A stretch of DNA of 64,000 bases from Mangrovibacterium marinum. Lineage in GTDB: Bacteria; Bacteroidota; Bacteroidia; Bacteroidales; Prolixibacteraceae. The stretch lies in the NCBI RefSeq assembly GCF_003046625.1, contig NZ_QAAD01000012.1, forward strand, positions 53,994 through 117,993. The letters are read 5' to 3'. The translations under genes and the position numbers were made by a program. Each line of letters begins with the position of its first letter. The stretch's first letter is position 1. Positions 17,801 to 26,369 of the stretch are shown in pieces. The notes under the pieces were generated by a model that had not been told where the DNA came from, did not search any database, and saw only the letters and a list, made by a program, of their open reading frames with translations.

Positions 17801-18820
17801 TGGCCCCTGCTGATCGATGGGGAAAGCCGCATCGGTGCTTACCGTCACCTCGCCGCCACAGTTATCGGTCGCTGTAGGCGGCACGACATCAGTCTGTTCA
17901 ACAACACATTGTGCCGTGATCTGATCCAGTGTTTCCACATCGGGAACCGGCGGGGTGCTGTCGTCAATCAGCACATTTTGGGTCTGAGTACTCGTGTTTC
18001 CGTGACCATCGTCGTAGGTCCAGGTGATGACTGCTGCTCCTTGTTCCGAGATCGGGAAAACAGCGTCGGTTGTTCCGGTAACAGTTCCCACACAGTTATC
18101 GGTTGCTGTAGGAGCTTCCAGGTCGGCCTCTTCTACCATACACTGAGCGATAATATCGGGCAGCATAGCCTGATCGGGCACCGGAGCAATATCCTCGCTG
18201 ATGGTCACATTCTGGGTTTGTGTCAGCGTATTTCCCCCCGCATCGGTAAAAGTCCAGGTAATCATGGTTGTTCCCTGTTCTGTAATGGGAAAGTCGACAT
18301 CAGGCACCCCTTCGATGGTCCCGAAACAGTTGTCACTGGCCGTTGGGGTTACCAGATCCTCAGCGGCGACCTCACAGTCGGCAAAAACATCGGGTAAACT
18401 TTCGGCATCCAGGGTCGGCATGATATCATCCACCACGGTAACGGTAGCATAACAAAGATCCACTTCATCCTGATCGTCAAGAATCAGAAGACGCACCTGG
18501 TTGTCGCCAACATCGTCGCAGCTAAAGTTTTCGATATCCACAAAAAGGACAAAGTTCCCGTCGTTATCGTAGGAACCATCATCCACATCTTCGGCCATGA
18601 TGCTGGCCATTCCATATAGATCCAAATGAATAGTAATGTTTTTACACTTGGCAACAGGAGCTTCGTTGGGAGCATTCATTGCCGACAGGCTTGTATGGGC
18701 AAGCAGAGGCATACTAAACAAAACAAGCAAAAAGATACGCCAAATACCCGCTTGGATTCCGCCTTGCGGAGGGTATTCGCTTTTAAACAGAGCGATTCCA
18801 CGTCGATTTTTAATCATCAT
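14828..18820 (-). CDS. Large secreted surface protein: ten HYR-like repeats plus T9SS C-terminal sorting domain
   Basis: A 1330-residue protein with a signal peptide at residues ~27-47. After a first domain (residues 55-132) come ten tandem ~78-residue modules (~133-913), each with paired cysteines in AQC and TDNCGG, followed by an FPI..QG....ITWTFTDQYGN core; this is the HYR/Ig-like fold. Next are an MBG/YDG-like module, a cadherin-like beta-sandwich region, and a C-terminal ~75-residue type A sorting domain (starting YPNPAPAGTSLEVE, ending RKIIVE), which directs export by the type IX secretion system. It probably acts as an adhesin or matrix protein on the cell surface. An outer-membrane barrel gene follows 38 bp downstream. 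Confidence 0.9.
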   Translation of the reverse strand: MMIKNRRGIALFKSEYPPQGGIQAGIWRIFLLVLFSMPLLAHTSLSAMNAPNEAPVAKCKNITIHLDLYGMASIMAEDVDDGSYDNDGNFVLFVDIENFSCDDVGDNQVRLLILDDQDEVDLCYATVTVVDDIMPTLDAESLPDVFADCEVAAEDLVTPTASDNCFGTIEGVPDVDFPITEQGTTMITWTFTDAGGNTLTQTQNVTISEDIAPVPDQAMLPDIIAQCMVEEADLEAPTATDNCVGTVTGTTDAVFPISEQGAAVITWTYDDGHGNTSTQTQNVLIDDSTPPVPDVETLDQITAQCVVEQTDVVPPTATDNCGGEVTVSTDAAFPIDQQGPTVITWTFTDQYGNSSSQTQQVVIEDTTGPTPNVETLDEITAQCLVEATDVTPPTATDNCGGAVTVTTDTSFPIDQQGPSVITWTFTDQYGNASNQTQQVVIEDTTGPTAVLETLPDITAQCMVEEADVTPPAATDNCGGEVTVTTDAVFPIDQQGPTTITWIFTDQYGNTSSQTQQVVIEDTTAPTPVLATLPDMTAQCMLDEADVTPPAATDNCGGEVMVTTDAVFPIDQQGPTVINWIYTDQYGNTSMQSQNVIIDDTMAPTPDAETLDELVAQCMLELEDITPPTATDNCGGEVTVTPDAVFPIDQQGPAVITWTFTDLNGNSSTQTQQVLIEDTTGPTPTMETLDDITAQCVVEATDVATPMATDNCGGAVSVTSDASFPIYATSLITWTYHDQYGNTTEQTQNVVIEDTTAPVATAPSLPDVLDECSVSYEDLIPPTATDNCGGMVTVTTDAVFPVTAQGTSQITWTFSDQSGNSSTQTQNIIIADVTDPVPNAASLPDITAICELAEGAVTPPTASDNCMGTITGVPDPALPINTVGTHQITWSFTDAGGNTVVQTQNVTIEESPLANVSLDDLAVTYNGTSYELTVTGLPEGASVSYENNQQVNAGTYPVTAVVDPGVESCPTLELTATLTIEKAPQTITFDEIPIKHLEEDDDFSLNATASSGLEVSYSYTYEAETAPATVSPTGEVVLISSGVVEITASQPGNDNYLPAEPVTQILTIESSDASIHELTINETTYVDPPQEIHYEMACDENMQQVTVSFTKEVGATANVDQSFVIVTSGAGTFVQTITLTSQDGTQTQSYDLIIDKPFNYLSYSNLVIEKFNNVLLVSNNPDTNGGYRFVSYKWYKNGSVIGTDQYYSAGENANNTLDASAVYVVEMTDAAGNIYRTCEFAVSYVSTAYTMDVYPNPAPAGTSLEVETSFTPEMLSDMTITVSSLYGMPVLKTISNKNSNQLILPSSLPAGTYVVTSRAGELVLTRKIIVE
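16076..18424 (-). repeat. Intragenic tandem repeat: ten ~234-bp HYR modules
   Basis: Ten modules within the surface protein gene. Modules 3 to 7 are the most alike (sharing DQQGPTVITWTFTDQYGN-type cores); modules 1, 2, 9 and 10 are more diverged. The closely similar middle suggests expansion by unequal recombination and possible copy-number variation between strains. Confidence 0.9.
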
Positions 18821-18840
18821 ACATTCGTTTTGAGTTAAGT

Positions 18841-19236
18841 TAACCAGCTAAGAAAAATTACAAATTATGAATAACCCACGCTAAAAACAAGATATGTTGT
18901 ACAGCTTACAATACTGACCAACAGATAGATATGAACACGTAAGATATCCCTAAGAAGGACAAACAACGGGCTCTTCGCAGCAAAACAATACCCGATTAAC
19001 GCACTTATTTAAACCGAATTAATTTTTAAATAGAATAAAAAAGACGGTAAAGGATCAGATTAAATTAACATACAACAGCCAACTGACCACAAAGAAATCA
19101 AGCTGTTAAGACCTGAAAGAAGCGCATAAAGCAGAGAAAGCAGGTTCGGTTTGAGACCAAAAGCCTTCCGGTAAGTCCGATAGTCCTCCGGGATCAAAAC
19201 CAGATGCGAAGACACAGGTGCTGAAGCATCCGGGAA
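18841..19236. other. Intergenic stretch without a recognised gene
   Basis: About 400 bases, AT-rich next to the surface protein gene. Overlapping open frames at 19060-19360 on the minus strand have no family resemblance and extend into a dispersed repeat. No RNA gene was recognised. Promoter elements for the surface protein must lie here, but no convincing TAnnTTTG box stands out. Confidence 0.45.
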
Positions 19237-19358
19237 GGGACTTGCAGCAAAAAACAAACATGATTCCAAGAGATTGCCAACAGGGAGGAAGGTCGGGGGT
19301 TTTCGGAAATCCTGTTGTCGTGCTTGTCCCGAGTTGTCGGGCTGTCGGGTTGACATTC
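19237..19358 (+). repeat. Dispersed intergenic repeat, copy R1
   Basis: A diverged member of a family also present at 26022-26196, 26197-26358, 61344-61462 and 63821-63915. Shared blocks in order are TGATTCC with an inverted GATT, CACCAACAG-like GAGGAA, CTGTTGTC, a TTGT-rich tract, and GTTGTCGGGTTG. Confidence 0.7.
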
Positions 19359-19423
19359 AAAATACCATCATAGCCTGGTGATGATTTGGCAACTTGGCCT
19401 CCCGACGTTCATCGGGGGACAAC

Positions 19424-19561
19424 AAAAAAGGATGGCGTTTGCCATCCTTTTCTCTCTCTTAACCTAAACTTATGAAAAAAAAATCTTGAGTCTCTCTTTT
19501 GCTATGTGTTGATACAAAGATAGGCCGGCAAGCTGTTAACAGCTGCCAAGGAGTGTTAAAA
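19424..19561 (-). ncRNA. Candidate small-RNA element, copy C
   Basis: The third copy, about 9 kb from the others. TTAACA repeats at 19554-19561 and 19534-19541 (20 bp apart), with the inner one inside the perfect palindrome AGCTGTTAACAGCT. -7 box TATCTTTG at 19515-19522 (again 11 bp away), CAAGA-T9-CATA at 19471-19488, and an 11-bp perfect hairpin (19426-19436 with 19441-19451) followed on the minus strand by six T. The predicted transcript runs from ~19508 to ~19424. The poly-T tract differs by one base from copies A and B, which breaks the short plus-strand MKKNL frame seen there and argues against a peptide. Confidence 0.6.
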
Positions 19562-19612
19562 GAAGTTATAAGAATGGCTTCCCCCCATCGTTTTTAAGGT
19601 AAAAACGCAATA

Positions 19613-20806
19613 TCAGCTTTTGTTGTCCTTAGGCCGGTATAACTCGTTATGCGTTTCCCGGATTAAATCCACAACAGGAATGTGGGCCGGGCAGCGGGAA
19701 GTATCGATCTTTTTCATGTTCTCTTCAGTTGGGAATACGCCCGGGAACCAATGGTCCTTTTCCTGAAACATGTTGTAGCGATAGATGCCAAACTCCGTCA
19801 TATCGTAACACTTCACCATCATGCGGAAGCGCAAAACTTCGGGAATATTAATGCCCGAAGGATCGTTCAGCATATCGTAACCTTCGTAATGGGCATAGGG
19901 GTCGAGCAAACGCTGCTCATCCAGTTTCAGTTTTATTCGTTGCAGCTCTTCCGTCATCGGGCTGGGTGCAGGAAAGATACCATCGAGGGTATCGAATCCG
20001 GAAGTGACCGGCAAGCCGAAGGTTAGCGTATGAACCCCGGAATGTCCGAGGCAGAAGCGGGCATTAAACTGCACCGGATGCAGCGGAGCAGTAAGCTCTT
20101 TCAGCTTTTGTGAGGGACTTCCCAGTTTTCCGCCTTTGTCGTTGGGCGAGATAATGAACACCCCCATATCTTTGGTTTGCGCCAAGTCGATGGCCCCTTT
20201 GTTACGTTGAAAAAAATAATAGTAGTGCAGGTTAACGAACTCAAACAGATCGGTTTCAATGGCTTTGATGATGACCTCAAGTGGCGCATGTGTACTAAAA
20301 CCAACATGGCGGATCAGTCCTTCATCTTTCATTTTGAGCAACTCCTCAACCGGCCCACCAGGCGCACAAGCCGTCTCCAGAATATCCATGGTGTTTATAC
20401 CATGCCAGGCATAAAAGTCGAAATAATCGGTTTTTAAGGTTTTCAGCTGTTCCATCACCAGCTCGCGCATCTCGGCGGCGGTCATTTTGGCGCCTTTAGT
20501 CATCAGGAAGTAGGAATCGCGCTTTAGTTTCAGCTCATCGTTCAATACCATGCCGTAAACCGTTTCACTTTTCCCGTAACCGTAAGCAGTTTCAATCAGG
20601 TTGATGCCGCTGGCCAGGGCTTCCTGTACGGTGTCGCGGCATTGTTGCAAAGTTTCGTCCGGGATTTCATGGCGGGGATCGGTCCATCCGTGTTTGTAGC
20701 GCATTCCACCTAAAGTGATGACGCTGACTTTCTTTTCGGTTTTCCCGAAGCGACGATATTCCATCTTCGGTTTATATAAACTCACATTTTTGTAATCCAT
20801 AAACAA
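19613..20806 (-). CDS. Aldo/keto reductase
   Basis: A 397-residue cytoplasmic NAD(P)H-dependent oxidoreductase. The catalytic tetrad is visible: Asp or equivalent and Tyr in LIETAYGYGKSE, Lys in LMTKGAK, His in YAWHGI. The first ~250 residues form the TIM barrel. The ~100-residue C-terminal extension (LDPYAHYEGYDML...) lacks the CxxCxxC motif of ferredoxin-type members of this family, though an isolated RCPAHIP is present. In-frame ATGs at 20806, 20800 and 20764 (MEYRRFG) are all possible starts. No operon partner is apparent; the substrate is unknown. Confidence 0.85.
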   Translation of the reverse strand: MFMDYKNVSLYKPKMEYRRFGKTEKKVSVITLGGMRYKHGWTDPRHEIPDETLQQCRDTVQEALASGINLIETAYGYGKSETVYGMVLNDELKLKRDSYFLMTKGAKMTAAEMRELVMEQLKTLKTDYFDFYAWHGINTMDILETACAPGGPVEELLKMKDEGLIRHVGFSTHAPLEVIIKAIETDLFEFVNLHYYYFFQRNKGAIDLAQTKDMGVFIISPNDKGGKLGSPSQKLKELTAPLHPVQFNARFCLGHSGVHTLTFGLPVTSGFDTLDGIFPAPSPMTEELQRIKLKLDEQRLLDPYAHYEGYDMLNDPSGINIPEVLRFRMMVKCYDMTEFGIYRYNMFQEKDHWFPGVFPTEENMKKIDTSRCPAHIPVVDLIRETHNELYRPKDNKS

Positions 20807-20954
20807 TAATTGATCTATTATGCCGGTGCGCTAAACTTACAAATAACACAACAAGCAATAGGGGCAAAGGTTAACACCGGGCATAGATGGTAACATCAAC
20901 TTAGCAAAAGACGTTTTGCGGCCTGGCTGCCAACAGCAGAAGCCTGCGGCACCG

Positions 20955-22556
20955 CTAGACTGGGATCAACCTGCTGCCAATTTTACGCAGTTGATACTGA
21001 AAATGAGGAATCACCGCGATGCCTAAAATAACCAACAGGATGAATGCACTCATATAGCTATAATAATCGCGTACAACCAGTAGGTTATCCTGCACAGCAA
21101 CAGCTTTTCCCAACATCTGCGAGCTTCCGGCAGACAGCTGAGCCGCTGCGGCTCCCCCATCCTGCAAACTTTGCCGGTACTGCCCGATGCGCTCCGTAAG
21201 CAGCGGGCTATCGGCACGGATACCCAGCGCAAAATGCTGATAATGGATCTTCTGAAAATACAGGCTCATGTACGAAGTTAATGCCATGCTCCCGGTAAAG
21301 GTTAGCGCCCGGTAAGCCACCCCCGATACCGACGCTGAAAAGCTGATCTCGGGCGGAACAGCAGTCACATAAAAGATCACGATGGACAAGATGAGTACAC
21401 CATTTCCAAATCCTTGCAAAAAAAGCGGGATAATCAGGTCAGCTGTTCCGGCCTGGCTTCCGAGAATAAGCAGTATATAGATATGAAAGGCCAGCAGAGC
21501 GCCAAAACCGGTCATCCAGATCAACCGGATCTTCCGCCCGGCCAGCACAAAACGGGCAGCCAGCAATGATCCGCTAATAATACCGACAGCATTGATCAGA
21601 TTGACATAGCCCAGCCAGTAAGGATCCAACTTCACGCTGTTGGCGTAAAAGCCATAGAGCAAGCCGGTATCGCCTTTACTCAGGTAAAACAACACCAGCA
21701 ACAACATGCCAATGCGAAAGTTTCGGCTTTTGTACACCCGCAAATCAATATAAGGCTTTTCCAATTTTATTTGCCGCACCAAAAACAAGCAAAGCAGAAC
21801 CCCTAAGGCGATGGTGCAGCTAACAATACGCGCGCTGCGGAACCAGTGATAATACTGCCCATACAACATGATACAAGCGGCTAATAAAAGCGCCGAGCTG
21901 TAAAGAACAAAGCTTTCCCAGCGTACCAGTTTCAGCGGTATTTTTCCGTTCCTGGTCAGATCAACCCCATCCTTCAGGATACAGAACATCAGGATGATTC
22001 CGGGAATAGCGGAAAATATTTCGACCAGAAAAAGAACATTGAAGTTATAGTTTGAAAACACCCAGGCGTCGATTAACTGAGCCAGCGGTGCCGATGAAAA
22101 CAAGGCTGCATACATGGTGGCATAGCCCAACACCCGACTACGCTGCTCGTGAAACTGTCGGAAGACCAGGGTGAACATGGTTCCAATAATGCCCAGCGAA
22201 CTCATTCCTCCCACAAAACGAAGCACCAGGAGCATCGCAAAACTATGCGTATTATACAAGGCCAGATTGATGAGCACATAAAACAGGCAACAAGCAATAA
22301 AATACGGCTTTGATGAGAAGAAATTATAAAAGCGGGCTTCCAGCGGAAAAGCAGCAGCAATGGCCAGATAATAAATAACCACTGAAAAACGAATATCGGT
22401 GGTGTCGACTCCGTAATAACTTGCGGCGCTGCTCATCCCGCCCATGTATACTCCAAGAGCCAGAGCGATCGGAATCAACGTGATAAAGATTCCGACCAGG
22501 ATTAACCAGTAAGGCACCCAGCTTTTGAAGAGTTGTTTATTGTTATGATTCGGCAT
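20955..22556 (-). CDS. MFS multidrug transporter, DHA2 (EmrB-like)
   Basis: A 533-residue inner-membrane proton-driven exporter with about 14 hydrophobic segments. It is the last gene of a three-gene operon after tolC-like and hlyD-like genes, starting 2 bp after the latter, so it very probably forms the inner-membrane part of a tripartite pump spanning the envelope. A non-membrane loop between the last two helices (residues ~455-500) matches the DHA2 layout. The substrate cannot be inferred; EmrB relatives expel hydrophobic drugs and uncouplers. Confidence 0.87.
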   Translation of the reverse strand: MPNHNNKQLFKSWVPYWLILVGIFITLIPIALALGVYMGGMSSAASYYGVDTTDIRFSVVIYYLAIAAAFPLEARFYNFFSSKPYFIACCLFYVLINLALYNTHSFAMLLVLRFVGGMSSLGIIGTMFTLVFRQFHEQRSRVLGYATMYAALFSSAPLAQLIDAWVFSNYNFNVLFLVEIFSAIPGIILMFCILKDGVDLTRNGKIPLKLVRWESFVLYSSALLLAACIMLYGQYYHWFRSARIVSCTIALGVLLCLFLVRQIKLEKPYIDLRVYKSRNFRIGMLLLVLFYLSKGDTGLLYGFYANSVKLDPYWLGYVNLINAVGIISGSLLAARFVLAGRKIRLIWMTGFGALLAFHIYILLILGSQAGTADLIIPLFLQGFGNGVLILSIVIFYVTAVPPEISFSASVSGVAYRALTFTGSMALTSYMSLYFQKIHYQHFALGIRADSPLLTERIGQYRQSLQDGGAAAAQLSAGSSQMLGKAVAVQDNLLVVRDYYSYMSAFILLVILGIAVIPHFQYQLRKIGSRLIPV

Positions 22557-22558
22557 AA

Positions 22559-23620
22559 TTACTCTCTTAGCACGGAAACTTCAGCATTCATTCCCGCCCG
22601 TAACTTGTCGAGCATTGGATTATCATCGGCAAAGCGAATTTTAATAGGGAAGCGCTGTGTGATTTTCACAAAGTTGCCGGTTGCATTATCCGGCGGGAGC
22701 AAGGAGAATTGAGCACCTGTTGCCGGAGAAATGGACTCGATCTGCCCCCGAAACTCGGCATCGGGATAGGCATCAATCGTGATTTTAGCCGCTTGTCCTT
22801 CGTGCATCTGTGCAATTTGAGTTTCTTCGAAGTTGGCAACAATCCATTTTCCCTGATTTTTATCAACCATAAAACCAATGGTTTGCCCTTTCTGGATATA
22901 TTGTCCTTCCTGAATTGTTCTGCTCCCCATAAATCCATTGGAAGGGGCTGTGATCACCGCATATTTCAGGTCGAGAAGGCAACGCTCTACGGCGGCTTTT
23001 CGTTGTTCGATATCGGCTTCAGCCACGGCAATTTGGGCATTCACATCACGGGTTTTACCGATGGAAACACCAAGGGTGTTCTTTACAGCTTCGTAGTTCG
23101 AGCGGGCAACTTCGAGGCGTGTTTGTACAGCCTCGAACTGCTGGCGGGTAACTGCCTCGGTTTTCAGCAAATTCTGATAGCGGTCGAACTCTTTTTGCTG
23201 TTGCCACAACTGCGCTTCGGCAGCCGCTATTTTAGCCTGGTCGACAGTCGCTCCTCCCCGGGTGGTTTTTACATGACTCTGCAACACCTTTAACTGAGCT
23301 TCGGCCGTTGCCAGTGCTGCTTTGGACTGTTGCAACTGTACGCGGGCCTCATTAATATCCAGCAGCAGCAAGGTGTCGCCTTTGTGAACCTGCTGATGAT
23401 CGGTATAGCGGATTTGGTCGACATAACCCGATGCTCGACTCAAAATCGGATTGATATACGACTTAACCTGGGCGTCGTTGGTATATTCGTACTTCCGGAA
23501 TTGCAGGAATGTGTAAGCTCCCCAAACCAATAAACCAAGCAATATGGCCAAGGCGACGGTATAAGTAACTTTCACTGCCGCATGATCGATCTTCTCGTAA
23601 GTTTTTAATTTATCACTCAT
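22559..23620 (-). CDS. HlyD/EmrA-type membrane fusion protein
   Basis: A 353-residue periplasmic adaptor. One N-terminal transmembrane helix (residues ~17-37) is followed by a biotinyl-lipoyl half-motif (ILSRASGYVDQIRYTDHQQVHKGDTLLLLD), a long coiled-coil hairpin (residues ~75-205), the second lipoyl half (ITAPSNGFMGSRTIQEGQYIQKGQ) and a beta-barrel. It links the MFS pump to the TolC-like channel. Its ATG overlaps the stop of the tolC-like gene (TAATG), consistent with translational coupling. Confidence 0.9.
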   Translation of the reverse strand: MSDKLKTYEKIDHAAVKVTYTVALAILLGLLVWGAYTFLQFRKYEYTNDAQVKSYINPILSRASGYVDQIRYTDHQQVHKGDTLLLLDINEARVQLQQSKAALATAEAQLKVLQSHVKTTRGGATVDQAKIAAAEAQLWQQQKEFDRYQNLLKTEAVTRQQFEAVQTRLEVARSNYEAVKNTLGVSIGKTRDVNAQIAVAEADIEQRKAAVERCLLDLKYAVITAPSNGFMGSRTIQEGQYIQKGQTIGFMVDKNQGKWIVANFEETQIAQMHEGQAAKITIDAYPDAEFRGQIESISPATGAQFSLLPPDNATGNFVKITQRFPIKIRFADDNPMLDKLRAGMNAEVSVLRE

Positions 23621-24951
23621 TACAATTGACCTGTTATTTTTAATATTTGATAGTAGTGCAAACGGGCAGACAGTTGTCGGTTCACCAGATCGAATCGGGC
23701 TTGCAACAATTGCGTATCTGCTGTTAGTAAGTCGGTCAATAGTGTTAGTTGGTTAAAATAGGTTTGGTTGACAATGCGATAATTTTCGGCTGCCTGGCTG
23801 ATGCTCATTTTCGCTACATCGACCTGTGCCAGGTCTTCATGCAGCTTGCGGTAGGCTGATTTCAGGGCAATCCGCAGCTGATCGTTGGTTTGTTGATGCG
23901 CCAGCTCCTGCCGTGCATGCCTGATTGCTGCCGCCTTTTCCTTATGCTTGTCGTGGTAAATTGCCGAAATGTTATAGGAAATCTTCAGCCCTGCAACGCC
24001 CATTAAATAAGGAGCCTGCTCGTAAGGATAGAGTTTGGTTTGCGGATAGGAATAAGTGTATTCGCCAAACAGACCAATCCGGGGCAGCTTGTCTGACTTG
24101 GCCTGTTTTTCGGCCAACTTACTCAAGTGCACCTGCGTTTGGGCAATCTTTTCCAGCGGAGACGATTGCAGCGTCTGCTCCAGATACTGAGAATACAGCA
24201 ATATTTCGCGGCTTTCGTCGCCTGCAATGCTGTCGATAGGATCAATTGCTTGTTCATCCGCATTACCAATGAGAATATTTAGCTGTTGGGTCGATAAATC
24301 CAGTTGATTTTTCATCGCCAACAAATTGGTTTGCTGCTGCGACAATTGCAATTGAGCGCGCAACAAATCACTTTTCAAAACAAGCCCGTTGTCGTACAAA
24401 TCGCTGATCTGTGCCAGTCGTTTTTCGCTTTGCAAAATATTCTGCTCAATCAGCTTCAGAAAGCAGTTTGCCCGTTGCAGGGCCAAATAACTCTGAGCCA
24501 CTTTGTAGTGCACCTCCGAGCTTGTTTGGTCGGCTATATAGTTCAGCAAATCCTGCCGGCTTTCGGCCTGCTGCACCTGCACCCGCAGTTTATTGCCGGC
24601 ATACAGGTTGAAATAAGCATCGATTGAGGCATCGTAAACACTATGGTCATCAATAGGAATGTAGCTTGGAGATTCCAGAATCCCATCTACAAAAACCGGG
24701 ATATTACTCAGCTTGCCATAGCTGGCTTCTGCCTCAATATGCGGGAGTTTCATCCGCTTTGCATTCAACAACTCTTCCTGCCCGATTTGAATATCGGCAT
24801 TTTTCAACTTCAATTCTTTACTAAAAGCATCGGCTTTTGCCCATGCTTCCTCCAAGCTTAACTTCACACTGTCGGCAGGCCCCGAATTAGCCATAAGCAA
24901 CTGACTAATTGAAACAAGCAACACAAGAAACACAACAATCCTTCTCTTCAT
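23620..24951 (-). CDS. TolC-family outer-membrane efflux protein
   Basis: A 443-residue protein with a signal peptide (cleaved near LLMANS, residue ~22) and two homologous halves rich in long amphipathic helices, as in TolC. It would form the trimeric outer-membrane channel of the pump encoded by the next two genes. It is the first gene of the operon and is divergent from an AraC-type regulator, with a ~100-bp shared control region (24952-25055). Confidence 0.88.
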   Translation of the reverse strand: MKRRIVVFLVLLVSISQLLMANSGPADSVKLSLEEAWAKADAFSKELKLKNADIQIGQEELLNAKRMKLPHIEAEASYGKLSNIPVFVDGILESPSYIPIDDHSVYDASIDAYFNLYAGNKLRVQVQQAESRQDLLNYIADQTSSEVHYKVAQSYLALQRANCFLKLIEQNILQSEKRLAQISDLYDNGLVLKSDLLRAQLQLSQQQTNLLAMKNQLDLSTQQLNILIGNADEQAIDPIDSIAGDESREILLYSQYLEQTLQSSPLEKIAQTQVHLSKLAEKQAKSDKLPRIGLFGEYTYSYPQTKLYPYEQAPYLMGVAGLKISYNISAIYHDKHKEKAAAIRHARQELAHQQTNDQLRIALKSAYRKLHEDLAQVDVAKMSISQAAENYRIVNQTYFNQLTLLTDLLTADTQLLQARFDLVNRQLSARLHYYQILKITGQL

Positions 24952-25055
24952 CTAAGCCTTTCAAATTTCCAGCTGCAAATTTCCGACGAATTATTTAGTC
25001 TTGTTTTCAATAGTTGGACAAATGTTTTATAATTTACGCCACAAACAGATTCACG

Positions 25056-25853
25056 ATGTCAAAACTTGAAAATTTGATCGAGGCTGTTAACCGCTCGCAG
25101 GAGGTTTTTTATGTTCTGCACTCGAAGTTGGAAGAAACACTACCCATACACAGCCACGACAAGCACCAGTTATGCTATATTGAAGGAGGTGTTGCCTTTT
25201 TGAATACGCCGGACAAGTCGTATTTTTTACCGGCACGCCACTTTTTGTGGATTCCGGCCGGAATCGCGCACAATATTATCTCGCGAAGCTCGGCACGGAT
25301 GGTTTATAACTTCTATTTTCCGGCCAGTTTGTTTCCGGAAGATCATCATGTGCGGGAACGGGAAGGTATTTACCCGGTCACCAACCTACTGATGGAGATG
25401 ATTTATTATACGGCCGACTGGCAGGGAGAGGTTGGCCCGGATCAGCGCTCGGCCTACGAATTTTTGATGGCCCTGAAAAATATTGTGCTGGATGTTGCCA
25501 ACATTCCGCTGCCTATTGCTTTGCCAACGACCCGTAACGAGGACTTACGCAAGGTATTGAAGTACATTCACCATCATATTAACCAGCCGATTTCGTTGGA
25601 ACAGGTTGCACGGGAGTTTGGCTACAGTTCGCGGACCCTTTCGCGACTTTTTCACAAAAATATCGACAGTTCATTTTTGCAGTATGTTAAACTTGCCCGC
25701 ATTATCCACAGTATGGAGCAGCTTCTGCAAACCAACTTATCGATCAGCGATATTGCCTATAATGCGGGCTATAACAGTCTGTCAGCTTTCAGCTATACTT
25801 TTCAACAGATTGTGCACAAGTCGCCGGCCGAGTTCCGAAAGCAAAATGCCTGA
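25056..25853 (+). CDS. AraC-family transcription regulator, likely of the adjacent efflux operon
   Basis: A 265-residue protein. An N-terminal cupin-like sensor (LPIHSHDKHQLCYIEGGVAFLNTPD) is followed by a C-terminal double helix-turn-helix AraC domain (ISLEQVAREFGYSSRTLSRLF and ISDIAYNAGYNSLSAFSYTFQ). I chose the ATG at 25056 (MSKLENL); an upstream in-frame ATG at 25014 adds 14 residues without family resemblance and would lie in the promoter region. Its divergent position next to the TolC/HlyD/MFS operon suggests it senses an inducer and controls that pump. Confidence 0.85.
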   Translation: MSKLENLIEAVNRSQEVFYVLHSKLEETLPIHSHDKHQLCYIEGGVAFLNTPDKSYFLPARHFLWIPAGIAHNIISRSSARMVYNFYFPASLFPEDHHVREREGIYPVTNLLMEMIYYTADWQGEVGPDQRSAYEFLMALKNIVLDVANIPLPIALPTTRNEDLRKVLKYIHHHINQPISLEQVAREFGYSSRTLSRLFHKNIDSSFLQYVKLARIIHSMEQLLQTNLSISDIAYNAGYNSLSAFSYTFQQIVHKSPAEFRKQNA

Positions 25854-26021
25854 TTCGGGGAGTTTGGGAGCATCCGTTCATGCCGGCGGCAGAAGCGTTC
25901 GGGAGAGGCTGCTACCGGTGCTCCAGCAGTCCCCGGGCGAGTAAACGACCACTGCAAAGACCGATATCTGAAGAAGAGCCGTCCCCTCGCCTGTACAGCT
26001 TACCAGTTTTTTTGTGCTATG

Positions 26022-26196
26022 GCCCTTCCATAAAACACCTTCATGATTCCGGAGAATCACCAACAGAGAGGAAAGTTTACTATTTGGGGACGATGCTGTT
26101 GTCCTTGTTTTCAAAAGTTGTCGGGTTGTCGGTCCACTTCTAATCAAAACCAGTTATTGATATTGCTACTTAGCACCTCTGCGGCTTTTTGTGGTA
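26022..26196 (+). repeat. Dispersed intergenic repeat, copy R2
   Basis: Full-length member. It contains ACCTTCATGATTCC, a small inverted repeat GATTCCGGAGAATC, the block GACGATGCTGTTGTCCTTGT, AAGTTGTCGGGTTG, then TCTAATCAAAACCAG and a CCTCTGCGG segment. It is directly followed by copy R3. Confidence 0.85.
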
Positions 26197-26358
26197 GACT
26201 TTCACAGAAAACCTTCATGATTCCGAGGAATCACCAATAGCGAGGACAGTTTACTATTTTTCGACGATGCTGTTGTCGTTGTTTTCTAAAGTTGTCGGGT
26301 TGACGTTCCACCTCTCTAGGTATCCCAGATGCGGTTTGGAAACCGCATCCCCCAAAGG
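26197..26358 (+). repeat. Dispersed intergenic repeat, copy R3
   Basis: It begins GACTTTCACAGAAAA (26197-26211); the same 15-mer recurs at 26359-26373, giving a 162-bp unit. The first ~115 bp match R2 closely. The tail (TAGGTATCCCAGATGCGG...) differs and carries its own inverted repeat around GGTTTGGAAACC. Confidence 0.85.
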
Positions 26359-26369
26359 GACTTTCACAG

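Noticed and set aside
19060..19360. Two overlapping minus-strand frames of 84-98 codons
   Set aside because: They run into a dispersed repeat, overlap each other in different frames and have no family resemblance.
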